From Methylobacterium sp. BTF04 (GTDB lineage: Bacteria > Pseudomonadota > Alphaproteobacteria > Rhizobiales > Beijerinckiaceae): a DNA stretch of 64,000 bases. This document shows positions 25,594-35,587 of this stretch, in pieces. Below the pieces are notes generated by a model. It had not been told where the DNA came from and did no database searches. It saw only the letters and a program-made list of their open reading frames with translations. The number at the start of each line of letters is the position of its first letter. The stretch's first letter is position 1. A program made the position numbers and the translations under genes. The stretch covers positions 1 through 64,000 of the forward strand of contig NZ_JAAHTB010000001.1 of assembly GCF_010692745.1 (NCBI RefSeq). Reading direction: 5' to 3'.

Positions 25594-25759
25594 CTTGGTT
25601 TGTCCTTGGTCCGCCCTCGGTCGTTCGCCGCGACAAACGGGGCGCGCATGGGCTGCATGCCGCGCCGCTGGCGGGAACCGACGTGCTTCCGCACGCTTGC
25701 TAAGCGCAGGGCACGCCCGGTATGCCCTCCCATCCCCTTTGAACGAAGGACACCGCAGG

Positions 25760-26053
25760 ATGCGCGTGGTTACGTCACGACCCTCGAGCCCGTCGACGGG
25801 CTTTTCGAAGACCTTGAAGATCGCCCCCTTCGCCCTTCTCATGCTGGCGGTCAGCCCGGCACAGGCACAGCGCGAGGACCAGGGCCTGCAGTTGGGTTGC
25901 GCGAACGACTACTTCCGGCTCTGCGCCGGCGTCGATCCCAACAGCCAGGACGCGGATCGCTGCATGGAGCGCAATCGGAGCCGCCTGTCCCCCGAGTGCA
26001 AGTCCGCTATCGGTGACTACGACCGTCGCAGCAGCGGCAAGTCGCAGAAGTAG
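25760..26053 (+). CDS. Small secreted Cys-rich protein (GLG1-type repeat)
   Basis: 97-residue protein with a signal peptide (hydrophobic stretch APFALLMLAVSPAQA, AxA cleavage near residue 35) and four cysteines in the mature part, spaced as in cysteine-rich GLG1/Golgi-type repeats (GCANDYFRLC, DRCMERN, SPECKSAI). Two periplasmic disulfides are likely. A CGAAGGA ribosome-binding site lies 9 nt before the ATG at 25760; longer upstream frames look non-coding. It precedes gshB by 73 nt. Function not established for bacterial members. Confidence 0.78.
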   Translation: MRVVTSRPSSPSTGFSKTLKIAPFALLMLAVSPAQAQREDQGLQLGCANDYFRLCAGVDPNSQDADRCMERNRSRLSPECKSAIGDYDRRSSGKSQK

Positions 26054-26126
26054 CCAGCCCGGCCCTCTCCCGACGGCGGCGCTCGGCAACGCGATTTTTC
26101 TGGAATAACTCGGAGGCTCGAGCGCC

Positions 26127-27083
26127 ATGGCCCTGACCGTCGCGGTTCAGATGGATTCGATCCGGGCGATCAGGATCGCCGGTGACACCACGTTCGCCCT
26201 GCTGCTCGAAGCACAGGCCCGCGGGCACCGGTTGCTACACTATACTCCTGATCGGCTATCGATGCAGGGCGGCCAGGTGACCGCACGGGTCGAAGCGCTC
26301 AGCGTCCAGGACGTGGAAGGCGCGCACGCGACCCTCGGAGATCCCGAGCGGATCGACCTGTCGAGCGTGGACGTGGTGCTGATGCGCCAGGATCCGCCCT
26401 TCGACATGGCCTATATCACCGCCACGCACATGCTGGAGCGCATCCACCCGCACACCCTCGTGGTCAACAACCCGGCGGAGGTGCGCAACGCGCCGGAAAA
26501 ACTGTTCGTTCTCGACTTTCCGGCCCTCATGCCGCCGACCCTGATCACCCGCGACAAGGCCGAGATCGAGGCGTTCCGGGCCGAGCACGGCGCCATCGTG
26601 ATGAAGCCCTTGCACGGCCACGGTGGCGCAGCGGTATTCCGGGTGCTTCCGGAAGACGCGAATTTCGGCTCGATGTTCGACCTGTTCTCGGTGACGTTCC
26701 GCGAGCAATGGGTGGTGCAGCGTTTCCTCCCGCGGATCACCGAGGGCGACAAGCGCATCATCCTGGTCGACGGCGAGGCGATGGGCGCCATCAACCGCGT
26801 GCCGGCGCTCAACGATATCCGCTCGAACATGGTGCGTGGCGGAGCCGCTGCGGCCTCCGACCTGACGGAGCGCGAGCGGGAAATCTGCGCCACCATCGGC
26901 CCCGAGCTGAAACGCCGTGGTCTGATCCTGGTCGGCATCGACGTGATCGACGGCAACCTGACCGAGATCAACGTCACCTCCCCCACCGGCATCCGGGCGA
27001 TCAAGCGACTGGGCGGCCCGGATCTGGCGGTGTCCGTATGGGACGCCATCGAGGCGAAGGTCGGCACGGTGCTTCGGGCCTGA
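26127..27083 (+). CDS. gshB: Glutathione synthetase
   Basis: ATP-dependent ligase joining gamma-glutamylcysteine and glycine to give glutathione. The 318-residue length is typical of proteobacterial GshB. Features seen: the N-terminal [41 protein letters not shown], the ATP-grasp lysine region [17 protein letters not shown], and the metal/ATP site [23 protein letters not shown] at 26110-26113 gives a ribosome-binding site. No gshA in the window. Confidence 0.96.
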   Translation: MALTVAVQMDSIRAIRIAGDTTFALLLEAQARGHRLLHYTPDRLSMQGGQVTARVEALSVQDVEGAHATLGDPERIDLSSVDVVLMRQDPPFDMAYITATHMLERIHPHTLVVNNPAEVRNAPEKLFVLDFPALMPPTLITRDKAEIEAFRAEHGAIVMKPLHGHGGAAVFRVLPEDANFGSMFDLFSVTFREQWVVQRFLPRITEGDKRIILVDGEAMGAINRVPALNDIRSNMVRGGAAAASDLTEREREICATIGPELKRRGLILVGIDVIDGNLTEINVTSPTGIRAIKRLGGPDLAVSVWDAIEAKVGTVLRA

Positions 27084-27117
27084 CCGGTCAGAGCGTCGGA
27101 AGCGCGGGCTGATGGTC

Positions 27118-28662
27118 TCAGCTTTCCGCGCGCGGCGTCGCGTTGAGTTCGGCCCAGTCGAACTCTTCCTCCAGAATGTAATAGGCGTCGTCGCCGATCT
27201 CCCCCGAGCGGCGCAGGGCCAGCACCCGATCGCGGGCGGCCTCGATGGCACGGCGGCGTGCGGCATCGGCGGGCAGCGCCTCGGTGGCGAAGCCGTCATC
27301 CTGCATCTCGGCATGGTCGAGGGCCGTGCGGAATTTCTCGCGGACGGACTCGGCCGGGTTACCGGCCTCGCCCTCCAGCCTTTCGAGAGCCGCGGCGTAG
27401 GCCTGCGTGCGTCCATGCCCGATCTCGCGGCCGACGGGGTCGTCATCCGCGAGCCCCAGGCGGCCGAGCAGCGGCTTCAGGGTCAGTCCCTGGATCGTCA
27501 GCGTGCCGATGATGACGCAGAACGCCGTCAGAACGATGAGATCGCGATAGGGGAATCCGGGCGCGCCCTCGGGCAGCGCCAAAGCCGTGGCGATGGTGAC
27601 GATGCCACGCATGCCGGCCCAGGCCACGGCACCGCCGGCTCCCAAGCCGCGATCGCTTCCGGTCCGATGGCCGGCCCCCAGGGCTGTGAGGTGGCTGGCC
27701 GGCAGCACCCAGGCGAGGCGCACGATCACCACCGTGGCGAAGACCGCGGCTCCGACGAGGGCGTAGGAGAGTTGCTGCTCGGAGGTCAGCCGCTCCAGGA
27801 TCGGCCCGATCTGCAGGCCGATGAGCACGAAGGCGAGCACGTTGAGGACGAAGATCGCGGTATCCCAGACCGCATAGGAGACGATGCGGGTGCGGGGTGG
27901 CGTGAGGCCGGGGGCGAGCCGCGCCACTGTGATGGCGAAGGTGACCACGGTGAGCACGCCGGACAGATGGAGGCGTTCGGCCGCGATCCAGATCCCGAAG
28001 GCGGCGACGAATTGCAGGACGATGGTGCTCGGAGCGTCCCGCACCGGGCGCATCGCGGCGGTGTAGGCGAGGGCCAGAACCGGTCCGGCCACAAGGCTGC
28101 CGACGATGCCGACAAGGAAAGCCGGTCCGATCTCGGCGATGGAGAAGGTGCCGGTCAACGCCGCCGTGACGCCGAGGCGGTAGATCAGCAGTGAGCCTGC
28201 GTCGTTGAGCAGGCTCTCCCCGCGCAGGATCGTGGTGAGGCGATGCGGCAGATCGACGTGGCGCAGGACCGAGAGGGCCGCCACCGCGTCGGGTGGGGCG
28301 ACGATGGCGCCGAGCACGATCGCGGCCGCGATCGGCATGTCGGGTACGAGGAGCTTGGCGACCACCGCGACCGCCAGCGTCGTGGCGACCACGGCCCCGA
28401 GCGCCAATCCTGCGATAGGCCGCCAGTGGGTGCGCAGGTCCCGCACCGAGGTGCCGTAGCCGGCATCCATCAGGACCGGAGCGAGGAACAGGGCGAGCGC
28501 CAGTTCCGGGTCCAGGACGAGATTGGGCACCGCCGGGATGAAGGCGAGCCCGATCCCGCCGAGCGCCAGGAACACCGGATAGGGTGCCCCCACGCGACGC
28601 GCGAGGGCGGCCAACAGCACGGCGCCGAACAGGACGCCGACGATCCACTCGAAAATCATCAT
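27118..28662 (-). CDS. CPA1-type Na+/H+ antiporter
   Basis: Cation/proton antiporter of 514 residues with about 12 membrane helices and a C-terminal cytosolic tail of about 110 residues. The ion-binding signature RGESLLNDAGSLLIYRL and the preceding IVAPPDAVAALSVL match the NhaP/CPA1 family, in which the ND pair carries exchange. The tail is acidic and helical and may be regulatory. It is convergent with gshB (34 nt apart) and divergent from nothing regulatory. Na+ versus K+ preference cannot be read from sequence. Confidence 0.9.
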   Translation of the reverse strand: MMIFEWIVGVLFGAVLLAALARRVGAPYPVFLALGGIGLAFIPAVPNLVLDPELALALFLAPVLMDAGYGTSVRDLRTHWRPIAGLALGAVVATTLAVAVVAKLLVPDMPIAAAIVLGAIVAPPDAVAALSVLRHVDLPHRLTTILRGESLLNDAGSLLIYRLGVTAALTGTFSIAEIGPAFLVGIVGSLVAGPVLALAYTAAMRPVRDAPSTIVLQFVAAFGIWIAAERLHLSGVLTVVTFAITVARLAPGLTPPRTRIVSYAVWDTAIFVLNVLAFVLIGLQIGPILERLTSEQQLSYALVGAAVFATVVIVRLAWVLPASHLTALGAGHRTGSDRGLGAGGAVAWAGMRGIVTIATALALPEGAPGFPYRDLIVLTAFCVIIGTLTIQGLTLKPLLGRLGLADDDPVGREIGHGRTQAYAAALERLEGEAGNPAESVREKFRTALDHAEMQDDGFATEALPADAARRRAIEAARDRVLALRRSGEIGDDAYYILEEEFDWAELNATPRAES

Positions 28663-28716
28663 GATCCGCGAGAGATAGCGCTGCCGGCCCGCACGCGCAG
28701 GTTCAGAACGCGCGGA

Positions 28717-29226
28717 TCAGCCCCGCGCGGCGGAAACCGTCAGTTCCGGCTTGTGATTCAGGGTCTGGAACACGACGCAATAGCGCTCGGTGAGCTTGAG
28801 GAGTTGGTCGAGCGTGTCCTGAGGCGCGTCGGTATCGAGGGAAAAGCTCAGGCGGATCGCCCGGAAGCCGACGGGCGCTTCCTTGTCGACGCCGAGCGTA
28901 CCGCGAAAATCGAGGTCGCCTTCCGCGCTCACCGTCCCGGCCCGCAGTTCGATCTCCAGGGCGGTGGCCACCGCCTTCAGGGTCACCCCGGCGCAGGCGA
29001 CCAGCGCTTCGAGCAGCATATCGCCCGAGCAGAGTTCGGCGCCCGAGCCGCCCGTGGCGGGATGCAGACCCGCGACCGCCAGGGCGCGTCCCGTCTCGAC
29101 CTTGCAGGCGATGGAGGTGTCGTCGAGGCTGCCCTTGGCCTTCAGCGTGATCACGGCGGAATCGGGCGCGTTCCGGTACTGGTCCTTCAGCGGAGCCTGA
29201 AGCGAGCGCAGGGTCGTCGAATCCAT
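28717..29226 (-). CDS. OsmC family peroxide-detoxifying protein
   Basis: 169-residue OsmC/Ohr-fold protein. The two redox cysteines of the family appear in LVACAGVTLKAV and in ERYCVVFQTLN. A GSGAELCSGDMLLEAL stretch precedes the first, with a further Cys. Such proteins reduce organic hydroperoxides using thiol donors. It lies 54 nt upstream of the antiporter gene on the same strand and may be co-transcribed with it. An atypical or detoxification-unrelated OsmC role is possible since the family is broad. Confidence 0.85.
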   Translation of the reverse strand: MDSTTLRSLQAPLKDQYRNAPDSAVITLKAKGSLDDTSIACKVETGRALAVAGLHPATGGSGAELCSGDMLLEALVACAGVTLKAVATALEIELRAGTVSAEGDLDFRGTLGVDKEAPVGFRAIRLSFSLDTDAPQDTLDQLLKLTERYCVVFQTLNHKPELTVSAARG

Positions 29227-29464
29227 CGGCGTTTCCTCGTATTTTGTTGTGGTTGGAACCGAAACTAACGCGTTGTCACGGTCCGGGCCAGATCATGCGT
29301 AGCCGGCGCCGGCAGGCGTCGGCAGGGACGCGCGGCGGGTCTTTTCCGCGTGCAAGTCTGCCACCGTTGCGGTTTCCGGCACGGGATCACGCCGTTCACG
29401 AGAGGGAGATCGCGCGCTTGGCCGCGCCCGTCATCGGCGATGCCCCTGGCGCCAATCCGCCAAC

Positions 29465-32272
29465 ATGCTAACGGGGTTGGCCATGTTCGACGCTGTCGCC
29501 ACCCTCGCGCAAGTTCTCAAAGATCTCGACCGTGATGCACGCGAGGCGACACGCCTGCGCGCAGTCCTGGTGCCCGAATTGCGGCGGGTGATCGAACTCG
29601 GCCGCGCCGATGCCGAGGAACGCCTGATCGAGGAGCGCGACGGCGTCGCCTGCGCCCGGCGCCTCAGCGACCTCACCGACGCGGTGATCCGCACCATCCA
29701 CGATGCGGTGGTCTGGCGGCTCTACCCCAACGACAATCCCTCCACCGGCGAGCAGCTCGCGGTGGTGGCCACCGGCGGGTACGGCCGGGGCACGATGGCG
29801 CCGGGCTCGGACATCGATCTCCTGTTCCTGCTGCCCTACAAGCAGACCGCCTGGTCGGAGAGCGTCGTCGAGGCGATGCTCTACGTGTTGTGGGACCTCA
29901 AGCTGAAGGTCGGCCATGCCACCCGCTCGGTGGAGGAATGCCTGCGCGAGGGCCGCGCCGACATGACCATCCGCACCTCGCTCCTGGAAGCGCGCTACCT
30001 GTTCGGGACGCGGGTGCTGTTCGAGGAACTCGTCACCCGGTTCGATACCGAACTCGTGATGTGGACGGCGCCCGAATTCGTCGAGGCGAAGCTGCGCGAG
30101 CGCGACACCCGCGTCGCGAAGGCCGGCGCCTCGCGCTACCTCGTCGAGCCCAACGTCAAGGACGGCAAGGGCGGTCTTCGCGATCTCAACACCCTGTTCT
30201 GGATCGCCAAGTACACCTACCGGGTGCGCGACCAGAGCGAGCTGGTGCCTGCCGGCCTGTTCACGCCGGAAGAGTACCGGGTGTTCGAGCGCTGCGACGA
30301 GTTGTTGTGGCGGGTGCGTTGCCACATGCACTTCATCACCGGCCGCGCCGAGGAGCGGCTGTCGTTCGGGCTGCAGCCGAAGGTGGCCGAGCGCTTCGGC
30401 TACGAGCCGCGCGGCGGCCTGTCCGGCGTCGAGCGCTTCATGAAGGCGTATTTCCTCATCGCCAAGGAGGTCGGCGACCTGACCGCCATCGTCTGCGCAG
30501 CGCTGGAGGCCCGCCACGCCAAGCGGACGCCGGTGCTCGATCGCTGGATCGGCCGTTTTCGCGATCGCTTCCGCGCCACCGCCATCGAGGCGGAGGATTT
30601 CGTCGACGACCATGGCCGCATCAACCTGCGCGACGCCGATGCCTTCAACCGCGATCCGGTGAACCTGATCCGGCTGTTCTGGCTCGCCGACCGCCACAAC
30701 CTGCCGATCCATCCCGACGCCACGCGGGCGGCCAACCGGTCGTTGCGGCTGATCGGTCATTCGCTTCGGGCGGACGAGGAGGCCAACCGGCTGTTCCTCG
30801 ACATCCTCACCTCGAAGAACTCGCCCGAGACCATTCTGCGGCTGATGAACGAGGCCGGCGTGCTCGGCCGCTTCATCCCGGATTTCGGCCGTATCGTCGC
30901 GATGATGCAGTTCAACATGTACCACCACTTCACCGTGGACGAGCATCTGCTGCGCTCCGTCGGCGTGCTCTCGGCGATCGAATCCGGGCGTACGGAGGAA
31001 GAGCATCCCCTCGCCACCCGCCTGATCGACACGATCAGCCACCGCCGGGCGCTCTACGTCACGGTGCTGCTGCACGACATCGCCAAGGGCCGGCCGGAGG
31101 ACCACTCCATCGCGGGGGCGGCCATCGCCGAGAAACTCGGACCGCGGTTCGGGCTGACCGCCGCCGAAACCGAGATCGTGGCGTGGCTCGTCGAGCACCA
31201 CCTGCTCATGTCGATGACCGCCCAGAGCCGCGACCTCTCGGACCCCAAGACCATCGAGAAGTTCGCCGGAGTGGTCCAGACCCTGGAGCGCCTGAAACTC
31301 CTGATGATCCTCACCGTCTCGGACATCCGGGCGGTGGGGCCGGGCGTCTGGACCGCCTGGAAGGGCACGCTCCTGCGCACCCTCTACGACGAGACCGAGG
31401 TGGTGCTGTCGGGCGGCCATTCCGAGATCGCCCGCACCGACCGGGTCCGCCTGATCCAGATGGCCCTGCGCGAACAGCTCGCCGACTGGGATTCCGACAC
31501 CTTCGACGCCTATGCGAGCCGTCACAACCAAGCCTACTGGCTGAAGGTCGACACCACGCGCCAGTTCAAGCACGCCGGATTCGTCAAGGCGCTGATGGCG
31601 GAGGGCCGCACCGTGGCCACCGCCGCGGAGACCGACCCGGTGCGCGGCGTCACAGAACTGACGATCTACTCCCCCGATCATCCGCGCCTGCTCGCCATCG
31701 TCACCGGGGCCTGCGCCGCATCCGGCGGCAACATCGTCGACGCCCAGATCTTCACCACCTCGGACGGCTTCGCCCTGGATTCGATCTTCATCTCGCGCGC
31801 CTTCGAGCGCGACGAGGACGAGTTGCGGCGGGCCACCCGCATCACCACCGCGATCGAGAAGGCGCTGCGCGGCGAAATCCGCATCGCCGACCTCGTGGCC
31901 GACAAGCATCCGCCGAGCGGCCGCACGCCGACCTTCCTGGTGCCACCCGACATGGCCATCGACAATGCGCTGTCGAGCCGGGAGACGGTGGTCGAGATCA
32001 CCGGCCTCGACCGGCCGGGCCTGCTCTACGAGCTCACCACGGCACTGAGCCGGCTCTCCCTCAACATCACCTCGGCACATGTGGCGACCTTCGGCGAGCG
32101 GGCGGTGGACGTGTTCTACGTCACCGACCTCACCGGCACGCGGGTGACCCAGCCCGACCGGCAGGTGGCGATCCGCACCGCGGTGATGGAGGTGTTCGCC
32201 AGCGACGTCGCCGCCATGCGGGCGGAAGGGCTCGACGACCTGATCGATTCGCCGCCCCCTCGGGAAGCCTGA
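29465..32272 (+). CDS. glnD: Bifunctional uridylyltransferase/uridylyl-removing enzyme GlnD
   Basis: Nitrogen sensor that uridylylates and deuridylylates PII proteins according to glutamine level. The 935-residue product is of usual length. The nucleotidyltransferase motif [19 protein letters not shown] lies near residues 104-122 with Asp116 and Asp118 as metal ligands. The GlnD linker follows, then an HD hydrolase domain at about 480-590 ([18 protein letters not shown]). Two C-terminal ACT domains follow (about 720-790 and 835-905), beginning [12 protein letters not shown] and [13 protein letters not shown]. The start could also be the ATG at 29483. A 17-bp stem-loop covers its stop codon. 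Confidence 0.97.
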   Translation: MLTGLAMFDAVATLAQVLKDLDRDAREATRLRAVLVPELRRVIELGRADAEERLIEERDGVACARRLSDLTDAVIRTIHDAVVWRLYPNDNPSTGEQLAVVATGGYGRGTMAPGSDIDLLFLLPYKQTAWSESVVEAMLYVLWDLKLKVGHATRSVEECLREGRADMTIRTSLLEARYLFGTRVLFEELVTRFDTELVMWTAPEFVEAKLRERDTRVAKAGASRYLVEPNVKDGKGGLRDLNTLFWIAKYTYRVRDQSELVPAGLFTPEEYRVFERCDELLWRVRCHMHFITGRAEERLSFGLQPKVAERFGYEPRGGLSGVERFMKAYFLIAKEVGDLTAIVCAALEARHAKRTPVLDRWIGRFRDRFRATAIEAEDFVDDHGRINLRDADAFNRDPVNLIRLFWLADRHNLPIHPDATRAANRSLRLIGHSLRADEEANRLFLDILTSKNSPETILRLMNEAGVLGRFIPDFGRIVAMMQFNMYHHFTVDEHLLRSVGVLSAIESGRTEEEHPLATRLIDTISHRRALYVTVLLHDIAKGRPEDHSIAGAAIAEKLGPRFGLTAAETEIVAWLVEHHLLMSMTAQSRDLSDPKTIEKFAGVVQTLERLKLLMILTVSDIRAVGPGVWTAWKGTLLRTLYDETEVVLSGGHSEIARTDRVRLIQMALREQLADWDSDTFDAYASRHNQAYWLKVDTTRQFKHAGFVKALMAEGRTVATAAETDPVRGVTELTIYSPDHPRLLAIVTGACAASGGNIVDAQIFTTSDGFALDSIFISRAFERDEDELRRATRITTAIEKALRGEIRIADLVADKHPPSGRTPTFLVPPDMAIDNALSSRETVVEITGLDRPGLLYELTTALSRLSLNITSAHVATFGERAVDVFYVTDLTGTRVTQPDRQVAIRTAVMEVFASDVAAMRAEGLDDLIDSPPPREA

Positions 32273-32310
32273 TCCTGTCTCCGATCGCTCGCGTCGGAGA
32301 CGGGATCAGG
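32268..32310 (+). terminator. Long stem-loop covering the glnD stop codon
   Basis: CCTGATCCTGTCTCCGA (32268-32284) pairs over 17 positions, one being a G-U, with TCGGAGACGGGATCAGG (32294-32310) around a 9-nt loop. The glnD TGA lies inside the left arm. No T-run follows. It probably acts as a terminator or 3'-end stabiliser separating glnD from grpE. Confidence 0.6.
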
Positions 32311-32387
32311 CAGCTCCGAGAGCCCTGAGCATCGGCGAATGCGGCTTCGGGCAGACGGCGCCCGACGGGCGCACGGCTTGGCCCAAG

Positions 32388-32419
32388 CTTGATTTCGCAG
32401 GCCCGCGGCCTGATATCAG
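32388..32419 (+). promoter_or_regulatory. Candidate sigma32 (RpoH) promoter of grpE
   Basis: CTTG at 32388-32391, 18 nt spacing, then CTGATATCAG at 32410-32419. This fits the alpha-proteobacterial heat-shock consensus as I know it (CTTG, N17-18, CYTATNTNNG) with one mismatch. It lies about 38 nt upstream of the grpE start, the expected distance. Assignment is by pattern and by the nature of the gene. Confidence 0.5.
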
Positions 32420-32456
32420 CGCTACCCCCGACCCCTTTCCGATCGACGAAAAGCGA

Positions 32457-33038
32457 ATGATGGCGAACGACATGGAGCACGACGCGCGGCACGATGCAGC
32501 TGAGGACGCCGAGGCGGCTCACGCCGCGGACGGCCAGACCGACCTGCTGGCGCCCCTCGTCGCCGAGCGCGACGAGCTCAAGGACCGCGTCCTGCGCACG
32601 CTCGCCGAGATGGAGAACCTGCGTCGCCGGACCGAGCGCGAAATCGCCGATGCCCGGACCTACGCGGTGACGAACTTCGCCCGCGACATGCTGAACGCCG
32701 CCGACAATATCCGGCGTGCCCTCGAGAGCGTTCCCGAGGCCGAGCGGACGAGCGCGGAGGGGGCCTTCAAGGCTCTCATCGACGGGATCGAGCTGACCGA
32801 GCGTGATCTCGCCAAGACCCTGGAGCGCCACGGCGTCAAGGCGATCGACCCCAAGGGGCAGCGCTTCGATCCCAACCGCCATCAGGCGATGTTCGAGGTG
32901 CCCGACACGGAGGTCCCGAGCGGCACCGTGGTTCAGGTGATGCAGTCCGGCTACGTCATCGGCGAGCGCACCCTTCGCCCCGCCCTCGTCGGCGTCGCGA
33001 AGGGCGGCCCGAAGCCAGTGGCAACCGACGGCGCCTGA
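32457..33038 (+). CDS. grpE: Nucleotide exchange factor GrpE
   Basis: Co-chaperone that releases ADP from DnaK. The 193-residue product has an acidic disordered N-terminus (about 1-30), a long coiled-coil ([20 protein letters not shown]), the four-helix region with [10 protein letters not shown], and the C-terminal beta-wing with [14 protein letters not shown] and [17 protein letters not shown]. Two adjacent ATGs (32457 and 32460) are possible starts. hrcA and dnaK are not in the window. A heat-shock-like promoter lies upstream. Confidence 0.96.
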   Translation: MMANDMEHDARHDAAEDAEAAHAADGQTDLLAPLVAERDELKDRVLRTLAEMENLRRRTEREIADARTYAVTNFARDMLNAADNIRRALESVPEAERTSAEGAFKALIDGIELTERDLAKTLERHGVKAIDPKGQRFDPNRHQAMFEVPDTEVPSGTVVQVMQSGYVIGERTLRPALVGVAKGGPKPVATDGA

Positions 33039-33047
33039 GGGCGGTTT

Positions 33048-33077
33048 CGTTCCGGCGCCCGCGGGCGCGCCGGAACG
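33048..33077. terminator. Bidirectional stem-loop between convergent genes
   Basis: CGTTCCGGCGC (33048-33058) and GCGCCGGAACG (33067-33077) form a perfect 11-bp stem with an 8-nt loop, between the convergent grpE and the exported-protein gene. It lacks a T-run on either strand; a bidirectional terminator role is inferred from position. Confidence 0.55.
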
Positions 33078-33083
33078 CGTCGA

Positions 33084-34043
33084 TCATCGCACCTGTACGC
33101 TGTCGATGACCTCGCGGAACCGCGCCAGGGTCTCGCCACGCTGATCGGCCCGCACCACGCCGAGCGCCCGCAGGTAGCCGTCCGGCGCGAAGCGGATCGT
33201 CTGCGAGACGACCACGGGCGTGCTCGACGGCACGTCCACCGCCCGCGCCACGATCTCATGCCAGTCGACGCCATTCTGGCGGTAGCTCTGTGAGCGCTCG
33301 ATGACGAAGTCCTTCATCGTCTGGTTCGAGTAGAGCGCGGCGCGGGCGAAAGCATCGCGCTGCTCGGCCGCCGGCGGAGGCTGTACCGCCTGGGCGAGCA
33401 CGAGGATCGGCTGCTCGAGGTTGAGCATCTGGTCCTTCGGTCCCTGCGTCATCAGGACCGAGTTGCCGGCGAGCACCCGCACCGCGCGAAAACCCGCCTT
33501 GTCCTCGATCTTGAACGGCAGCGCGGCGACCTGTTGTTCCAAGGTGAGCGCCGGCCGGATGTGGACGCCGGTCAGCATCCCCACCATGGTTTCGTCGGTC
33601 TCGGCACCGGGCGTCATCTGCGCGATGATGATGCCGGTCACGCTCGGATCGCCGACGAGGAGGAGCCACTTCTTGATCGTTGGCGATTCCGGCGTTCCGG
33701 CCCCGGGCTGCTCGCCGCTGAACAGGACCGCGTCGACGTCGCCGGCCACTTTAATGGCCTGACGGCTCGAAACGGCAAAGCCCTGCGCCTTCAGGTTCTC
33801 ATCGGTGAAATTCTGTTCGAGTTCGGCAAACGCATTGGGCGGAAGCTCGACCACGGACACCGTGGCGCCGCCCTCGAGCCGCTCGAAGCCGGAGAAGCGC
33901 TTCGACGGCGCCATGTCGGATGGCGGCTGGAAGCCGAAGCGTGAGCTCGGCGGGAAGACCGGATCGGCGGCGTAGACGCCCCCCGACAGACCCAGGATCA
34001 AGGCCAGCGCCGTGGCAGAACGAACGAACATACGCAGACGCAT
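33084..34043 (-). CDS. Exported protein of unknown function
   Basis: 319-residue protein with a signal peptide (hydrophobic residues about 8-24, cleavage near GVYAADP). The mature part begins with VFPPSSRFGFQPPSDMAP and shows mixed alpha/beta composition without cysteines. I do not recognise a named family; the pattern of a periplasmic protein with a C-terminal FAPDGYLRALGVVRAD segment is conserved-looking. The ATG at 34043 was chosen for its GGAG ribosome-binding site 10 nt upstream; a TTG at 34061 would add six residues. Convergent with grpE. Confidence 0.75.
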   Translation of the reverse strand: MRLRMFVRSATALALILGLSGGVYAADPVFPPSSRFGFQPPSDMAPSKRFSGFERLEGGATVSVVELPPNAFAELEQNFTDENLKAQGFAVSSRQAIKVAGDVDAVLFSGEQPGAGTPESPTIKKWLLLVGDPSVTGIIIAQMTPGAETDETMVGMLTGVHIRPALTLEQQVAALPFKIEDKAGFRAVRVLAGNSVLMTQGPKDQMLNLEQPILVLAQAVQPPPAAEQRDAFARAALYSNQTMKDFVIERSQSYRQNGVDWHEIVARAVDVPSSTPVVVSQTIRFAPDGYLRALGVVRADQRGETLARFREVIDSVQVR

Positions 34044-34141
34044 CGGGTCGTTTCTCCGCAAAGCCGCGCTCCCGCCGGTCGGTCGAGCCGGCTCAATTCA
34101 AGCGAGTCCGACGCGATGCGTCGTCCCGCGCTTCCTCGCTG

Positions 34142-34825
34142 TCAAGCGTCGCTGGTCGTCGTGGGCCGCGTCACACGGCGCAAGGTGAGGTTGCAACGCC
34201 CATTCGGCGGCAGGACGGCGGGAGCCATCCCCTCGGGCGCCGCCAAAAGATCGGGCTCGGACGGCACAAGCCGATCGACCCCGTGGTGGATGAGGCGGGC
34301 TGCGCCGCCGATCACGAGGGCGTCGCCGGAGCGGAGCCGGATCGAGCGGGTCGGAGCAGAGCGGTCGAGGCCGCCATAACGGAACACGGCGATCGCCCCG
34401 AGCGACAGGGAGAGCACGGGCGCATCGAGATCCGTCTCGTCACGATCCTGATGCAGTCCCATGCGCGCCTGCGCATCGTAGAGGTTGACGAGGCAGGCCT
34501 CCGGCGGCGCGGGATAGGCCGACAGCAAGGCCCAGGTGCGCAGGGCGCTGGGCGGGATCGGCGGCCACGGTCGCCCGGTCTCGGGATGGTTCGGCTGGTA
34601 GCGATAGCCGGCTGCGTCCGAGACCCAGCCCAGCGGCCCGGCATTGCTCATCCGCACCGAGAAGGCCTTGCCGGTGCGCGGCATGCGCGGGGTGTAGGGC
34701 GGCGCCGACGCGAGCACAGCCGCCACTTCGGCCGCGAGGCGGGTCTGCGCCTGCGCGTCGAGATACCCGGGGTAGTGGATCAGACCGGGGGCAAGCGCGA
34801 TGCCGCCCGGCGCGAAAGACGGCAT
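34142..34825 (-). CDS. alkB: Alpha-ketoglutarate-dependent DNA repair dioxygenase AlkB
   Basis: Iron/2-oxoglutarate dioxygenase that removes alkyl groups from N1-methyladenine and N3-methylcytosine. The 227-residue product has the metal triad His125 and Asp127 (GLHQDRDE) and His181 (IHHGVDR), and the 2-oxoglutarate-binding arginines in RCNLTLRRV near the C-terminus. The nucleotide-recognition lid region FSVRMSNAGPLGWVSD also matches. It starts 10 nt after the gpmA stop on the same strand, so the two are probably transcribed together. No ada gene is nearby. Confidence 0.94.
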   Translation of the reverse strand: MPSFAPGGIALAPGLIHYPGYLDAQAQTRLAAEVAAVLASAPPYTPRMPRTGKAFSVRMSNAGPLGWVSDAAGYRYQPNHPETGRPWPPIPPSALRTWALLSAYPAPPEACLVNLYDAQARMGLHQDRDETDLDAPVLSLSLGAIAVFRYGGLDRSAPTRSIRLRSGDALVIGGAARLIHHGVDRLVPSEPDLLAAPEGMAPAVLPPNGRCNLTLRRVTRPTTTSDA

Positions 34826-34835
34826 CGCCGGGCGT

Positions 34836-35474
34836 TCACGCCTGATGGTCGATGTCGCGCTCGAGGACCACCTTGCTCTCCACCGTGGTATCGGCCTTGA
34901 GCAGGTAGACCAGCGGGATGCCGGTGGCGATCTCGAGACTGGCGATGGTCTTCGTGGTCATGCCGTCGAGCACCATCACGAGGGCGCGCAGCGAGTTGCC
35001 ATGGGCGGCGACTAGCACCCGCTCGCCGGCCATGACCCGCGGCAGGATGGTCTGGATGTAGTAGGGCAGCACGCGCGCAGCGGTGTCCTTCAGGCTCTCG
35101 CCACCGGGGGGCGGTATATCGTAGGAGCGGCGCCATTGGTGCACCTGCGCATCGCCCCAGCGCTCGCGGGCATCGTCCTTGTTGAGGCCCGACAGGTCGC
35201 CGTAGTCACGCTCGTTGAGCGCCTCGGACCGAATCGTCTCGATACCGCTCTGGTCCATCTCCTCCAGCATCAGCGCACAGGTGCGTTGGGCCCGCCGAAG
35301 GTTCGAGGTGAAGGCGACGTCGAAGGCGTAGCCTTGGTCCTTCAGCCAGCGTCCGGCGATGCGGGCCTCCTCGATGCCGAGATCGGTGAGTTCGGGGTCG
35401 CGCCAGCCGGTGAACAGCTTCTTGAGGTTCCACTCGCTCTGGCCGTGGCGAGCGAGGACGAGCAGGCGCTCCAT
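34836..35474 (-). CDS. gpmA: 2,3-bisphosphoglycerate-dependent phosphoglycerate mutase
   Basis: Glycolytic and gluconeogenic enzyme interconverting 3- and 2-phosphoglycerate. The 212-residue product is the short alpha-proteobacterial form. Features seen are the phosphohistidine motif [10 protein letters not shown] (His10), the [13 protein letters not shown] region, and [14 protein letters not shown] with the second active-site His. It lies between dapB and alkB on the minus strand with a 113-nt gap to dapB. In methylotrophs the enzyme also serves the serine cycle, but no other serine-cycle gene is here. Confidence 0.94.
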   Translation of the reverse strand: MERLLVLARHGQSEWNLKKLFTGWRDPELTDLGIEEARIAGRWLKDQGYAFDVAFTSNLRRAQRTCALMLEEMDQSGIETIRSEALNERDYGDLSGLNKDDARERWGDAQVHQWRRSYDIPPPGGESLKDTAARVLPYYIQTILPRVMAGERVLVAAHGNSLRALVMVLDGMTTKTIASLEIATGIPLVYLLKADTTVESKVVLERDIDHQA

Positions 35475-35587
35475 CGGGATCGATCCTCTGACTGGACATG
35501 GTGCGGCGCAGCAAATCGGCGCCGACAGGGCTCTTGCCCGTCCGAAACTGAACGGTCAATGACGCGGATCGCGTCGGGGTCTACCTC

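Larger units (their letters stand above)
25266..25759. other. Gap without a protein gene; holds a candidate small RNA
   Basis: About 490 nt between a small minus-strand reading frame and the Cys-rich protein gene. Open frames here on the plus strand lack a start-proximal ribosome-binding site and domain-like composition, and are judged non-coding. The structured element at 25479-25593 is described separately. After it, 25594-25743 shows nothing notable until the CGAAGGA ribosome-binding site of the next gene. Confidence 0.55.

Noticed and set aside
25311..25759. N-terminal extension joining the Cys-rich secreted protein to an upstream reading frame
   Set aside because: The extension would cross the intrinsic terminator and small-RNA hairpins and bury the signal peptide. 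The ATG at 25760 has its own ribosome-binding site.
29468..32080. 870-codon antisense frame over glnD
   Set aside because: Composition follows the complement of glnD codons, and no recognisable domain is present.
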